In this document: positions 8,432 through 15,566 of the stretch, piece by piece
How the letters are laid out: each line of letters starts with the position of its first letter
Numbering within the stretch: position 1 is the first letter of the stretch
Source of the DNA: DATJFH01 sp035495815
GTDB taxonomy: Bacteria; Acidobacteriota; Terriglobia; Bryobacterales; Bryobacteraceae
Direction of reading: 5' to 3'
NCBI GenBank assembly: GCA_035495815.1
Contig: DATJFH010000337.1
Span: 1-18,930 of the forward strand
DNA length: 18,930 nt
The notes under the pieces: generated by a model
Database searches by the model: none
What the model was told of the DNA's origin: nothing
What the model saw: only the letters and a program-made list of their open reading frames with translations
Position numbers and translations under genes: made by a program

Positions 8432-10486
8432 ATGAAAAGACTAGCCATCGCACTCATCTTCTGCGCCTCCGCACTGCTGGCGGACACCGCTGAGACCGTC
8501 TATTTTCGCGGCGTGATGCTGCCTTCGAACGAGGTCCCGGCGGTCCCGATTCAGGGCTCGTCTTCCGCCGTGCTGATCGCCCACATTGTCAAGGACGACA
8601 CGGGAAAGATCCTTTCCGGCACGGTCGATTTCAACATCAATTACAACTTCCCCGGAGCCGTGACCATCACCGGTCTCCATATTCACAACGCGCCCGCGGG
8701 AGTCAACGGCCCGATCATGATCCGCACCGATGTGGGCGCCGGCCCGCTGTCGATCGTCAACGCAACCGGCTCCGGCTCCATTTCCAAACCGGGTCCCATT
8801 CTGAAAACCGATACGGCCGCGCTCGGTGCGATCAACGGGATGTTGGAAGATCCCAGCCAGTACTACGTCAACATCCACTCGACCGACTACCCGGGCGGGG
8901 CCATGCGCGCGCAGCTCCAGCGCGCCGACGTTACCGTCCTGATGGGGCTGATGAGCCCCGCCAACGAGAACCCGCCCATCGACAGCGCCGCCTCCGGCGT
9001 CTCGCAGGCGGTCGTGATCACGACCAAAGACGCCGCCGGCAACCTGACGTCCGGCCAGGTGATCTTCGATATCAACTTCAACTTCGGCAGGCAGACCACG
9101 GTCACCGGGTTCCATATCCACAACGGCGCGGCCGGAATCAACGGACCGGTTATCATCAACACGGGGTTGAACGGCACGAACACGATCATGACCGCCGAGA
9201 ACGGCGTGGGAACCTTTCGCAAGGCAGTCGAAATCGACATGACCCGGCCGGAGCAGGTGGAAACCCTGAACGGGCTGCTAACCCACCCCCAGGATTACTA
9301 CATCAACATGCATACGACGGAGTCGCCGGGCGGTCTGATCCGCGACCAGCTCCGGACGACGGACGTCATGACCTTCGACGTAACGATGCTGCCCTCGAAC
9401 GAGACGCCGCCGATAGCGGGGCTCGACGCCAATGCGCCGTCGGAGGTGACGGTGCGCACGGTGCGGGCTGAAACCGGCGAGGTCCTGGCGGGAGCGGTCA
9501 CCTTCGATGTCAACTACCGGTTCCCTGTGGAGAGGGTGGAATTCACGGGACTGCACGTGCACGACGGCGCGGCCGGCGTGGCCGGTCCCGTGCGGCTCAA
9601 CAGCCAGGTTTCGGCCGCCAACTCCATCGTCAGCGAGAGCGGCGTCGGAAACATCTACATTTTCCAGCTCATGACCGACACGGCCGCCATTGCCACACTG
9701 AACTCGCTGGTGGTCAATCCGGAGAACCACTACCTGAACCTGCACACCACGGTGAATCCGGGCGGCGCCGTCCGCGCGCAGCTCATGCCGTCCAATACGG
9801 CGCTGCCGGTGGTCACCGGCGGCGGGAACCTGGCAAACGGCGGCGCTTCCGCTCCCGGCGGCCTGATTGCGATCTCCGGGCGGAACCTCACCAAGGTCGG
9901 GACCACGCTGGACGGCTGGAAGGGCAAAGTCCTGCCCAGCGCTTACAACGGATCGAAGCTGACGATCGGCGGAAAGAATGCCGCCATCATTGCGCTTTCA
10001 CCCGGGCAGATTACGGCGGAAGTTCCGGTGGACGTGACGGCGGGTCCGCAGCCGGTGGTGGTTACCAACAGCAACGGGTCGAGCGCGTCTGCCAACGTGA
10101 CCATCGCCTCCCCGGCGCCCAGCATCTTCGTGGACGGAGCGGGGCGTGGTTTCATCACGCATCAGAATTTCGATCTGGTTCTGGCGGGAAACGGCGCTCG
10201 CGCCGGCGAGATGCTGGTCCTGTGGGGCACCGGGCTCGGCCAGACCACACCGGCGCTGGCGACCGGTCAGATCCCCGATTTTTCAACACTCTTCAACACA
10301 TCGCCGGTGTCGGTTACCATCGGCGGACAGGATGCGCGAGTCGTTTATTCGGTGGCGGCGCCCGGGTTCGCCGGGGTGAACCAGATCGGTGTGATCATGC
10401 CGTCCGGGGTGGCCAGCGGAACCGTGCCTGTCGTCGTCCGCATGGGAAACACCGGCTCCGCCGCTGTCAACCTGGCGGTGCAGTAG
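8432..10486 (+). CDS. Secreted protein with three CHRD domains and a Solibacter-type C-terminal domain
   Basis: A 684-residue protein with a signal peptide (1-17 or so, ALLA-DTA). Three tandem CHRD domains follow, at about 22-163, 166-307 and 311-452. Each opens with a MLPSNE/MSPANE-type strand, has a central HxH (GLHIHNA, GFHIHNG, GLHVHDG) and ends with an NxH strand (YYVNIHS, YYINMHT, HYLNLHT) before PGG. CHRD domains, first described in chordin, are beta-sandwich extracellular modules; their bacterial role is unknown. Residues about 465-684 match the Solibacter C-terminal domain family (TIGR03437-like): SGRNLT, LSPGQITAEVPVDV, PSIF, LWGTGLGQTTPAL, GFAGVNQIGVIMP and VVVRMGN. That domain is largely confined to this group and usually ends secreted proteins. 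The location is probably periplasmic or extracellular. The gene is followed after nine bases by a secreted MBL-fold gene. Confidence 0.9.
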   Translation: MKRLAIALIFCASALLADTAETVYFRGVMLPSNEVPAVPIQGSSSAVLIAHIVKDDTGKILSGTVDFNINYNFPGAVTITGLHIHNAPAGVNGPIMIRTDVGAGPLSIVNATGSGSISKPGPILKTDTAALGAINGMLEDPSQYYVNIHSTDYPGGAMRAQLQRADVTVLMGLMSPANENPPIDSAASGVSQAVVITTKDAAGNLTSGQVIFDINFNFGRQTTVTGFHIHNGAAGINGPVIINTGLNGTNTIMTAENGVGTFRKAVEIDMTRPEQVETLNGLLTHPQDYYINMHTTESPGGLIRDQLRTTDVMTFDVTMLPSNETPPIAGLDANAPSEVTVRTVRAETGEVLAGAVTFDVNYRFPVERVEFTGLHVHDGAAGVAGPVRLNSQVSAANSIVSESGVGNIYIFQLMTDTAAIATLNSLVVNPENHYLNLHTTVNPGGAVRAQLMPSNTALPVVTGGGNLANGGASAPGGLIAISGRNLTKVGTTLDGWKGKVLPSAYNGSKLTIGGKNAAIIALSPGQITAEVPVDVTAGPQPVVVTNSNGSSASANVTIASPAPSIFVDGAGRGFITHQNFDLVLAGNGARAGEMLVLWGTGLGQTTPALATGQIPDFSTLFNTSPVSVTIGGQDARVVYSVAAPGFAGVNQIGVIMPSGVASGTVPVVVRMGNTGSAAVNLAVQ

Positions 10487-10495
10487 AATAAGGGC

Positions 10496-11218
10496 GTGAA
10501 ACTCTTCGCTCTCGTCCTTTTGGCCGTTCTCGAGGCCGCGGCGCAGCCCGCCCGGCCCGTCCAGGAGTTCACCACAAATAAAGGCGTAGTGAAAATTACG
10601 CCCATTCAACATGCTTCCCTGATGATCGAAGGAGGCGGGAAAGCGATCCACGTGGATCCCTGGAGCCAGGGGAACTACGAAGGTCTGCCTCCCGCCGACA
10701 TCATCCTGATCACCGATATCCACGGGGACCACCTCGACCCCAAGGCTCTGCCCAAAGTGCAGAAGTCGGGCACGGCGATCTTCGCGCCCGAAGCGGTTGC
10801 GAAGACTCTAAGCGGGGCTACCGTCATTCGGAACGGCGAGACCAGGACCGCCGGCGATTGGGTCATCGAAGCCGTCCCGATGTACAACCTGAAGCGGGGA
10901 CCGTCGGAGGGAAAGCTGTTTCACGACAAGGGCCGGGGCGACGGCTTCGTGCTGACTTACGGCGGGAAGCGTTTCTATATTTCGGGCGATACGGAGGGAA
11001 CTCCTGAAATGAAGGCGCTGAAGAATATCGACGTGGCCTTCGTCTGCATGAACCTCCCGTACACGATGCCGCCGGAAGAGGCCGCCGAGGCGGTGAAGGC
11101 GTTCAAGCCGAAGGTCGTTTACCCCTACCACTACCGGGGCTCGGATCTGAAGGTCTTCGAATCGGCACTGGCAGGTTCCGGGGTGCAGGTCAAGCTGATC
11201 GACTGGTATTACAAGTAG
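10496..11218 (+). CDS. Secreted metallo-beta-lactamase-fold hydrolase (UlaG-like)
   Basis: A 240-residue protein starting at GTG 10496, with a signal peptide MKLFALVLLAVLEAAAQ. The fold is shown by IQHASLMIEGGGKAIHVDPW, the metal loop TDIHGDHLD (73-81), FYISGDTEG (Asp165) and VVYPYHYRG (His212). The layout matches UlaG/COG2220 MBL proteins. The first His of HxHxDH is replaced by Asp74 (DIHGDH), so the metal-1 site is altered, although His76, Asp78 and His79 remain. The substrate is unknown; UlaG itself is a lactonase, but this protein is exported and has no sugar-utilisation neighbours. AAGGG ends one base before the GTG, closer than an ideal Shine-Dalgarno. Its start nine bases after the CHRD gene suggests co-transcription. 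Confidence 0.85.
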   Translation: MKLFALVLLAVLEAAAQPARPVQEFTTNKGVVKITPIQHASLMIEGGGKAIHVDPWSQGNYEGLPPADIILITDIHGDHLDPKALPKVQKSGTAIFAPEAVAKTLSGATVIRNGETRTAGDWVIEAVPMYNLKRGPSEGKLFHDKGRGDGFVLTYGGKRFYISGDTEGTPEMKALKNIDVAFVCMNLPYTMPPEEAAEAVKAFKPKVVYPYHYRGSDLKVFESALAGSGVQVKLIDWYYK

Positions 11219-11251
11219 GGCGGGCCGCCAGCAAGCGACTGCGACTTTCGG

Positions 11252-11542
11252 CTATTCGCCCTGCCGCTTCATGAAGACTTTTTCGTTGGGCTTCACGAGC
11301 TTCAGCGTACGGCGTATTTCCAGTTCCTGCTCCCCCTTGCTCTTGCGCAGGCGCTCGATATACTCCCTTTTGAGCTTGTTCTCCCTCTCCAGAGCGGCGT
11401 TGCGCTCTTCGAGTTCGCGGATTTCCTGACGCTTCTGGCTGTAGGCCGCTACCCCGTGCGGACCCCGCATGGCGAAGAATGCGTAGACCAGCGCCAGGAT
11501 CAAAGCGGAGACATACGCAAACCGGACGACCGACGATTTCAT
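11252..11542 (-). CDS. FtsB/DivIC-like septum formation protein
   Basis: A 96-residue single-pass membrane protein: short cytoplasmic N-terminus, membrane helix about 5-24 (VVRFAYVSALILALVYAFFA), heptad-rich charged coiled coil about 34-70, and a C-terminal RRTLKLVKPNEKVF resembling the (A)R..L..VKPGE.VF end of FtsB/DivIC. These proteins bridge FtsL and FtsQ in the divisome. The frame is open far upstream (to 11839), but that part is antisense to cutA; ATG 11542 gives the usual family length. It is convergent with the MBL gene (33-base gap) and divergent from cutA (64-base gap). Eno, the common proteobacterial neighbour, is not in the window. Confidence 0.85.
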   Translation of the reverse strand: MKSSVVRFAYVSALILALVYAFFAMRGPHGVAAYSQKRQEIRELEERNAALERENKLKREYIERLRKSKGEQELEIRRTLKLVKPNEKVFMKRQGE

Positions 11543-11564
11543 GGTCAAATGGTACCTGTTCCAC

Positions 11565-11595
11565 ATAGTAACATCGGAACTTCGTCGAACCTCAA
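11565..11595 (-). promoter_or_regulatory. Candidate promoter for the FtsB-like gene
   Basis: Minus-strand TTGAGG (11590-11595) and TACTAT (11565-11570) are 19 bases apart in the gap divergent from cutA. The predicted start is near 11558, a leader of about 16 bases. It is seen by eye only. No equally good plus-strand promoter for cutA is visible. Confidence 0.33.
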
Positions 11596-11606
11596 ATTTT
11601 TTGGTT

Positions 11607-11936
11607 ATGACCGACAAAATAGTCGTCTTCAGCGCATGCTCGAGCTTCGACGAGGCGCGCGCCATCGCCCGCAGGCTGATCGAGGAACATCTGGCCGCTT
11701 GTGTGAACATCAGCCCCGGCATCCGCAGCCTGTACCGCTGGAAGGGCGCTGTCGAGGAAGCCGAGGAGTATCTCCTCATCATCAAGTCCAGCCGGGACCT
11801 GTTCGGGCGGCTACGGACGGCGCTCGAAAAGTTGCACACCTACGATACGCCTGAAGTAATCGCCGTGCCGGTGGTGGATGGCGCGCCGAATTATCTGAAC
11901 TGGCTGGAGAATGAATTGAAGTCTCCGGATATATGA
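11607..11936 (+). CDS. cutA: Divalent-cation tolerance protein CutA
   Basis: A 109-residue protein with typical CutA1 features: the opening strand IVVFSACSSFDEARAIARRLIEEHLAACVNI, the core GIRSLYRWKGAVEEAEEYLLIIKS and the C-terminal HTYDTPEVIAVPVVDGAPNYLNWL. CutA1 proteins form compact trimers of ferredoxin-like fold. They are linked to copper tolerance in E. coli, but their precise function is unsettled. The frame is open to 11541, but the start at 11607 (MTDKIVV) gives the normal length. Its TGA (11934-11936) overlaps the start of the HAD gene, suggesting coupled translation. It is first in an apparent four-gene operon. Confidence 0.93.
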   Translation: MTDKIVVFSACSSFDEARAIARRLIEEHLAACVNISPGIRSLYRWKGAVEEAEEYLLIIKSSRDLFGRLRTALEKLHTYDTPEVIAVPVVDGAPNYLNWLENELKSPDI

Positions 11937-12616
11937 TGATCGCGGCCGGTCTGGCGCTGATTTTCGATATGGACGGCGTGATACTCGATTCCAACCCGAT
12001 TCACCGGGAGGCGTGGACGGCCTATTGCCGCCGCTTCGGGATCGAGACCGATGAGGCCATGCATCAGAGGATGTATGGAAGGCGCAACGACGAGATCGTT
12101 CGCGATTTCTTCGGAGCTCATCTGACGGAAGCCGAGGTTTTCGCGCACGGCGCGGCGAAGGAAAGCCTGTACCGGGAGATGATGGGGCCCCGGCTTTTCG
12201 AGTCGCTGGCGCCCGGTTTCATCCGGCTGGTGGAGAACTGCGGCGTCACGCCCCTCGGCCTGGCGACCAATGCCGAGCCCGCCAACGTCGATTTTCTGCT
12301 GGACGGCGTCACTCTCGGCGGGCTACCCCTTCGCCGCCGGTTCCAGGCTGTGGTGAACGGACACCAGGTTCTGAAACCCAAGCCCGATCCTGAGGCTTAC
12401 CTGATGGCGGCGGCGCTGCTGGGCGTCAACCCCTGCAATTGCATTGTTTTCGAGGATTCTTACTCCGGTATCGAGGCGGCGCGGGCGGCGGGCGCGAGGG
12501 TGGTCGGGGTGCGAACGACGCACCGTGAATTCAAGAATATCGACCTGGCTGTCGATGATTTCCACAGTCCCGAACTGGAACCATGGCTGGAGATGCAAAA
12601 GCCGGTCCGCGCATAA
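11933..12616 (+). CDS. HAD-superfamily hydrolase, beta-phosphoglucomutase-like
   Basis: A 227-residue protein with all four HAD motifs: I, FDMDGVILDS (nucleophile Asp12, acid Asp14); II, LATN (Thr112); III, the Lys in VLKPKPDP (Lys148); IV, IVFEDSYSG (Glu174-Asp175). The helical cap between motifs I and II (about 20-90) and the E-D-S-x-x-G-I-E-A-A signature place it with the PGMB/phosphatase subclass, acting on small phosphorylated sugars or similar metabolites in the cytoplasm. The exact substrate cannot be read. Two ATGs (11933 and 11936) are possible; both overlap the cutA stop. The 3' end overlaps the next gene by 34 bases. Confidence 0.9.
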   Translation: MMIAAGLALIFDMDGVILDSNPIHREAWTAYCRRFGIETDEAMHQRMYGRRNDEIVRDFFGAHLTEAEVFAHGAAKESLYREMMGPRLFESLAPGFIRLVENCGVTPLGLATNAEPANVDFLLDGVTLGGLPLRRRFQAVVNGHQVLKPKPDPEAYLMAAALLGVNPCNCIVFEDSYSGIEAARAAGARVVGVRTTHREFKNIDLAVDDFHSPELEPWLEMQKPVRA

Positions 12617-15015
12617 CGCGCCGCGCACGATGCGGTGCCGCGTCGGCAGTCCTGTCCCTGCTGGCGTTGTGCCAACCCGCCGCCGCCGAGCCGACCATTT
12701 CCCTGGCCGACGCAGCCGCACGCAAGCCTCCCGAATTCACGCCGCTGCACGAGGATCGCAACGTAGTGGTCACGGGCCAGGTTTCCCTCAACCCCATTCG
12801 CCTGTCCAGCTTTTACCACCTTGCCATCCAGGAGAACGGGCGCGGCCTGATCCTTGAAGGAGGCGCGGGGATTTTCGACCGCCTTTCGCCGGGCGATTGG
12901 GTGGAGGCGCAGGGTCGCATCTCGAAGCGCGGCGGATTGCCCGTGGTCGTGGTTTCGAAGATCACCACGGTGTCGAACGGGGTGCCTCCGGAGCCGGCGC
13001 CCCTCAGCCCATCGGGTGTGCAGAGCCTGGAGCGCCTCGGGCAACTCGTGGTCACGCAGGGTCCGGTGATCGAAGTGGGCTCGAACTTCGGCGGCGCCTA
13101 TCTGCGTATGGGGGACTACGCCAATCCGCTCAAGGTGTTCCTCCCTCTGTCGCCGAACGGCGGCGGATTCAAGGGGTTTTCGATCGGGGAAACGGTGCGG
13201 GTCACCGGGATCTCCTATCAATATTGCCCGGTTCCGCCCCACATAGGGCAGTACGAACTCCTCATCAGCGATCCTAAGGACGTGGTCCGGCTGCAGCCCG
13301 GCTGGATGCCGCAGCTGAGGGCCTTCTGGCCGATCCTGATGTTGTTGGGGCTGATGGGATTCTTCTGGTGGCGCAGCGAGCTGCAGTCCCGCCTTCAGCA
13401 GAGCCGCCTGCGGATGGTCTATCAGCTCGGGGAGGAGATCCTGGGCGCGGGGTCGGCTCTGGAAATCCAAAACAAGATCAGTACGGCTCTGCCGAGGATC
13501 CTGCCTGTGAGCAGCGCCACGCTGTACCTGTTCGACCGGGGGGCCAAGACACTCGACCGGGCAGGGCAGCCGCCCGGATCGGGCATTCCGGTGGACGGTC
13601 CATCGGGCATGGTCGCTACCAGCGTGGTGACTTGTTTCCAGCGCCGGTCGGTTCTCTCCATTCCGGATACCACCCGCCACCCGTTCCCCTCGACTCCCGA
13701 AGAGCGGGCTTCCCTGCCCCGCTCGATCCTACTCGGTCCGATGCTGGCCCAGGGGGAGGCGCTGGGGGTGCTTCAAGTCGAGAACGCACAGCGCGCGGGC
13801 GCCTTGAACCCGGAACAAACGTCGCTGGGGCAGCACCTCGCGAATCAGATCGGCCTGGCTATCAAGCTGCTCCAGCAGCGTTCTTTCCGTGAACAGCTTT
13901 CCCGGAGCGAGAAGCTGGCGGCGGTGGGACGGCTGATCTCCGGCGTGGTGAACGATCTGCAGACGCCGCTCGAGGCCATCTCCAGCATGGCGGAATCCGC
14001 GCTCGAACAGACCGGGACGCCGCCCGGTCATGAGATGCTGGTGATCGCCTCCGAAGCGCGCCGTGCGACCGCCCTGGTGACACGCCTCATCTCTTTCGCG
14101 CAGCCCGAGCAGGCGCAATCCCAGCCGGTCCAGTTGAATCAGCTGCTGCGGAATCTCATCCAGTTCCGCGAGCGGGAATGGAAGGCGTGCGGGATCCAGT
14201 TACGGAATGCCATGAAGGACACGCCGCTGTACATCATGGGCTCGGAGAGCCAGCTCGAGCAGGTGTTCCTGAACCTGTTCGTCCATGCCGAGCAGTCCCT
14301 GGAAGATGCTCCGGAAAAGCTCATCACCGTGCGGGCCAACGTGCTGGCGAAGCGTGTATTCATTGAAATCGGGTACAGCGCGCCGCAGCCGGCCGGGGGG
14401 AGTGACGGACTGGCGCCGCCGGGGAATCCGGTGAGCGGCGAGGTCAGCGCGCTGGGACTCGACATCTGCAAAAGTATCGTCGCGGGACACGGCGGCGACC
14501 TGCATATCAGCTCCAGCGCTCACCAATCGGTGTTCGAGATCGAGCTGCCCGGCGTGCCGGCCGACCAGTTGACGGAGCTAACCGTTCCCGCACCCCCAGC
14601 CGAGCCGGCGCGCTCCGGACGGCGCTGGACCGCGCTGATGCTGGAGCCGGAAGAGTTCGTCGAGCGGCGGCTGGTGGAGTGGCTGTCGAACCGGAACTAT
14701 CGTGTGGTCCCCGTCCGCAGCTCGGAAGAAGGGCTGGACCTTGTGCAGCGTATGCGCTTCGACGCGGTGTTCTGCTCGACGGAGCTGCGAGGATTGAACT
14801 GGGTCGAGTTTTTCGACCGTGTGCGCGGACGGGTAGGCGCTTTTGCCCTGCTCGCCGAAGCCTTCAGCCAGGATCTGTCGGCGCACTTCCGCGGCGAAGG
14901 CCGCTACGTGTTCCACAAGCCGATCGAGCAAAGCCAGTTCGACCGGACGCTGGCGGCCATGGAAGCCAGACTGATGGGTGTGGAATCGAGGTCGCCGGAA
15001 GTAGAATCATATTGA
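12583..15015 (+). CDS. Membrane sensor-kinase-like protein with GAF, degenerate kinase and receiver-like domains (probable pseudokinase)
   Basis: An 810-residue protein. In order: signal peptide (about 1-35, basic then hydrophobic, ending PAAA); a periplasmic region (36-238) that looks like two OB-fold modules (V-x-V-x-G-x-V and GETVRVTG patterns); a membrane helix (about 247-264); a GAF-like domain (about 275-430); a dimerisation helix (SEKLAAVGRLISGV, 442-455); an HATPase_c-like domain (about 515-656); and a receiver-like domain (about 681-796). Key residues are missing. The H-box reads GVVNDLQTPL, with Asn457 where the phospho-accepting His belongs. The N-box reads NLFVHA, with His568 for Asn. 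The G1 DxGxG motif is gone (IEIGYSAP). The receiver has FDAVFCST, with Ser732 for the Asp, though Lys779 (HKP) stays. GLDICKSIVAGHGG (625-638) shows its kinase ancestry. It overlaps the HAD gene by 34 bases. No other in-frame ATG gives the signal peptide. Confidence 0.87.
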   Translation: MAGDAKAGPRITRRARCGAASAVLSLLALCQPAAAEPTISLADAAARKPPEFTPLHEDRNVVVTGQVSLNPIRLSSFYHLAIQENGRGLILEGGAGIFDRLSPGDWVEAQGRISKRGGLPVVVVSKITTVSNGVPPEPAPLSPSGVQSLERLGQLVVTQGPVIEVGSNFGGAYLRMGDYANPLKVFLPLSPNGGGFKGFSIGETVRVTGISYQYCPVPPHIGQYELLISDPKDVVRLQPGWMPQLRAFWPILMLLGLMGFFWWRSELQSRLQQSRLRMVYQLGEEILGAGSALEIQNKISTALPRILPVSSATLYLFDRGAKTLDRAGQPPGSGIPVDGPSGMVATSVVTCFQRRSVLSIPDTTRHPFPSTPEERASLPRSILLGPMLAQGEALGVLQVENAQRAGALNPEQTSLGQHLANQIGLAIKLLQQRSFREQLSRSEKLAAVGRLISGVVNDLQTPLEAISSMAESALEQTGTPPGHEMLVIASEARRATALVTRLISFAQPEQAQSQPVQLNQLLRNLIQFREREWKACGIQLRNAMKDTPLYIMGSESQLEQVFLNLFVHAEQSLEDAPEKLITVRANVLAKRVFIEIGYSAPQPAGGSDGLAPPGNPVSGEVSALGLDICKSIVAGHGGDLHISSSAHQSVFEIELPGVPADQLTELTVPAPPAEPARSGRRWTALMLEPEEFVERRLVEWLSNRNYRVVPVRSSEEGLDLVQRMRFDAVFCSTELRGLNWVEFFDRVRGRVGAFALLAEAFSQDLSAHFRGEGRYVFHKPIEQSQFDRTLAAMEARLMGVESRSPEVESY

Positions 15016-15026
15016 GGCGGATCCTT

Positions 15027-15494
15027 ATGAAGCTGTTGCTGCTCATGCTGGCCAGTGTTTTCCTGCTGGGGGCTCAGAAGTACTCCGGCCCGCGTCCCGC
15101 AAAACCGGACGTCCCTTACCTGGTACACGCGGATAATCTCGTCGAGACCGAAGTTGCGGAGGCGAAAGAGGAAAAGCGGAAAGAGGACCTTGCCTATATT
15201 GTGGCGGGGGCCGCTTCGGGGACCAAAACTCCGCTGGCCGCTCCGGCTTTCGTCTTCGAGTCAGACAAGATTCCCGCAGACAAGATTCAGCTGTATAAAT
15301 TCGAGGTGAAGAACGGCCACCGCGAGGTATTCTTTTCGCACAAAGGCAAAGGATCGGCGCAGCCCCGCCGGCTGAACGTCAATCCGCTGGGCGGCGGCCT
15401 CTTCAAGATCGAAGTCAACGAAAGCCTGGAAAACGGAGAGTACGGGTTGACTCCGGAGGGGTCGAACCAGGTGTTCTGTTTTCAGGTTTATTGA
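15027..15494 (+). CDS. Small secreted protein of unknown function
   Basis: A 155-residue protein with a clear signal peptide (MKLLLLMLASVFLLGAQ). The mature part has a charged stretch TEVAEAKEEKRKEDLAY (about 41-57), a beta-rich middle (APAFVFESDKIPADKIQLYKFEV) and an ending NGEYGLTPEGSNQVFCFQVY, similar in style to the 'GEY.L....CF.V' ends seen on secreted acidobacterial proteins (recollection, not a search). No catalytic motif or family is recognised. The ATG at 15027 is chosen because GAGG lies about nine bases upstream and the signal peptide starts there; the frame is open further upstream inside the kinase-like gene. It begins 11 bases after that gene's stop, so it is probably last in the cutA operon. 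A 12-base direct repeat (CAGACAAGATTC) encodes the repeated DKI residues. Confidence 0.75.
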   Translation: MKLLLLMLASVFLLGAQKYSGPRPAKPDVPYLVHADNLVETEVAEAKEEKRKEDLAYIVAGAASGTKTPLAAPAFVFESDKIPADKIQLYKFEVKNGHREVFFSHKGKGSAQPRRLNVNPLGGGLFKIEVNESLENGEYGLTPEGSNQVFCFQVY

Positions 15495-15528
15495 CGAGAC
15501 ACCGGCGAACACCGTGTGTTCCGCAATC

Positions 15529-15562
15529 TGGGGCCAGCCCGCGCAGGTTAGAACTGACCCCA
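15529..15562. repeat. Imperfect inverted repeat between convergent genes
   Basis: TGGGGCCAG (15529-15537) and CTGACCCCA (15554-15562) can pair into a nine-position stem with one mismatch and a 16-base loop. It lies between the converging secreted-protein and receptor genes, followed by TTTT on the plus strand. It may act as a bidirectional terminator, or be a copy of a dispersed REP-like palindrome. Only one copy is seen in this window. Confidence 0.4.
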
Positions 15563-15566
15563 CATT

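Noticed and set aside
11543..11839. N-terminal extension of the FtsB-like frame to 11839.
   Set aside because: This part is the reverse complement of cutA; the FtsB family has about 90-110 residues, matching the start at 11542.
12460..13680. 406-codon minus-strand frame.
   Set aside because: It is antisense to the HAD and sensor-kinase-like genes, without motifs or a ribosome site.
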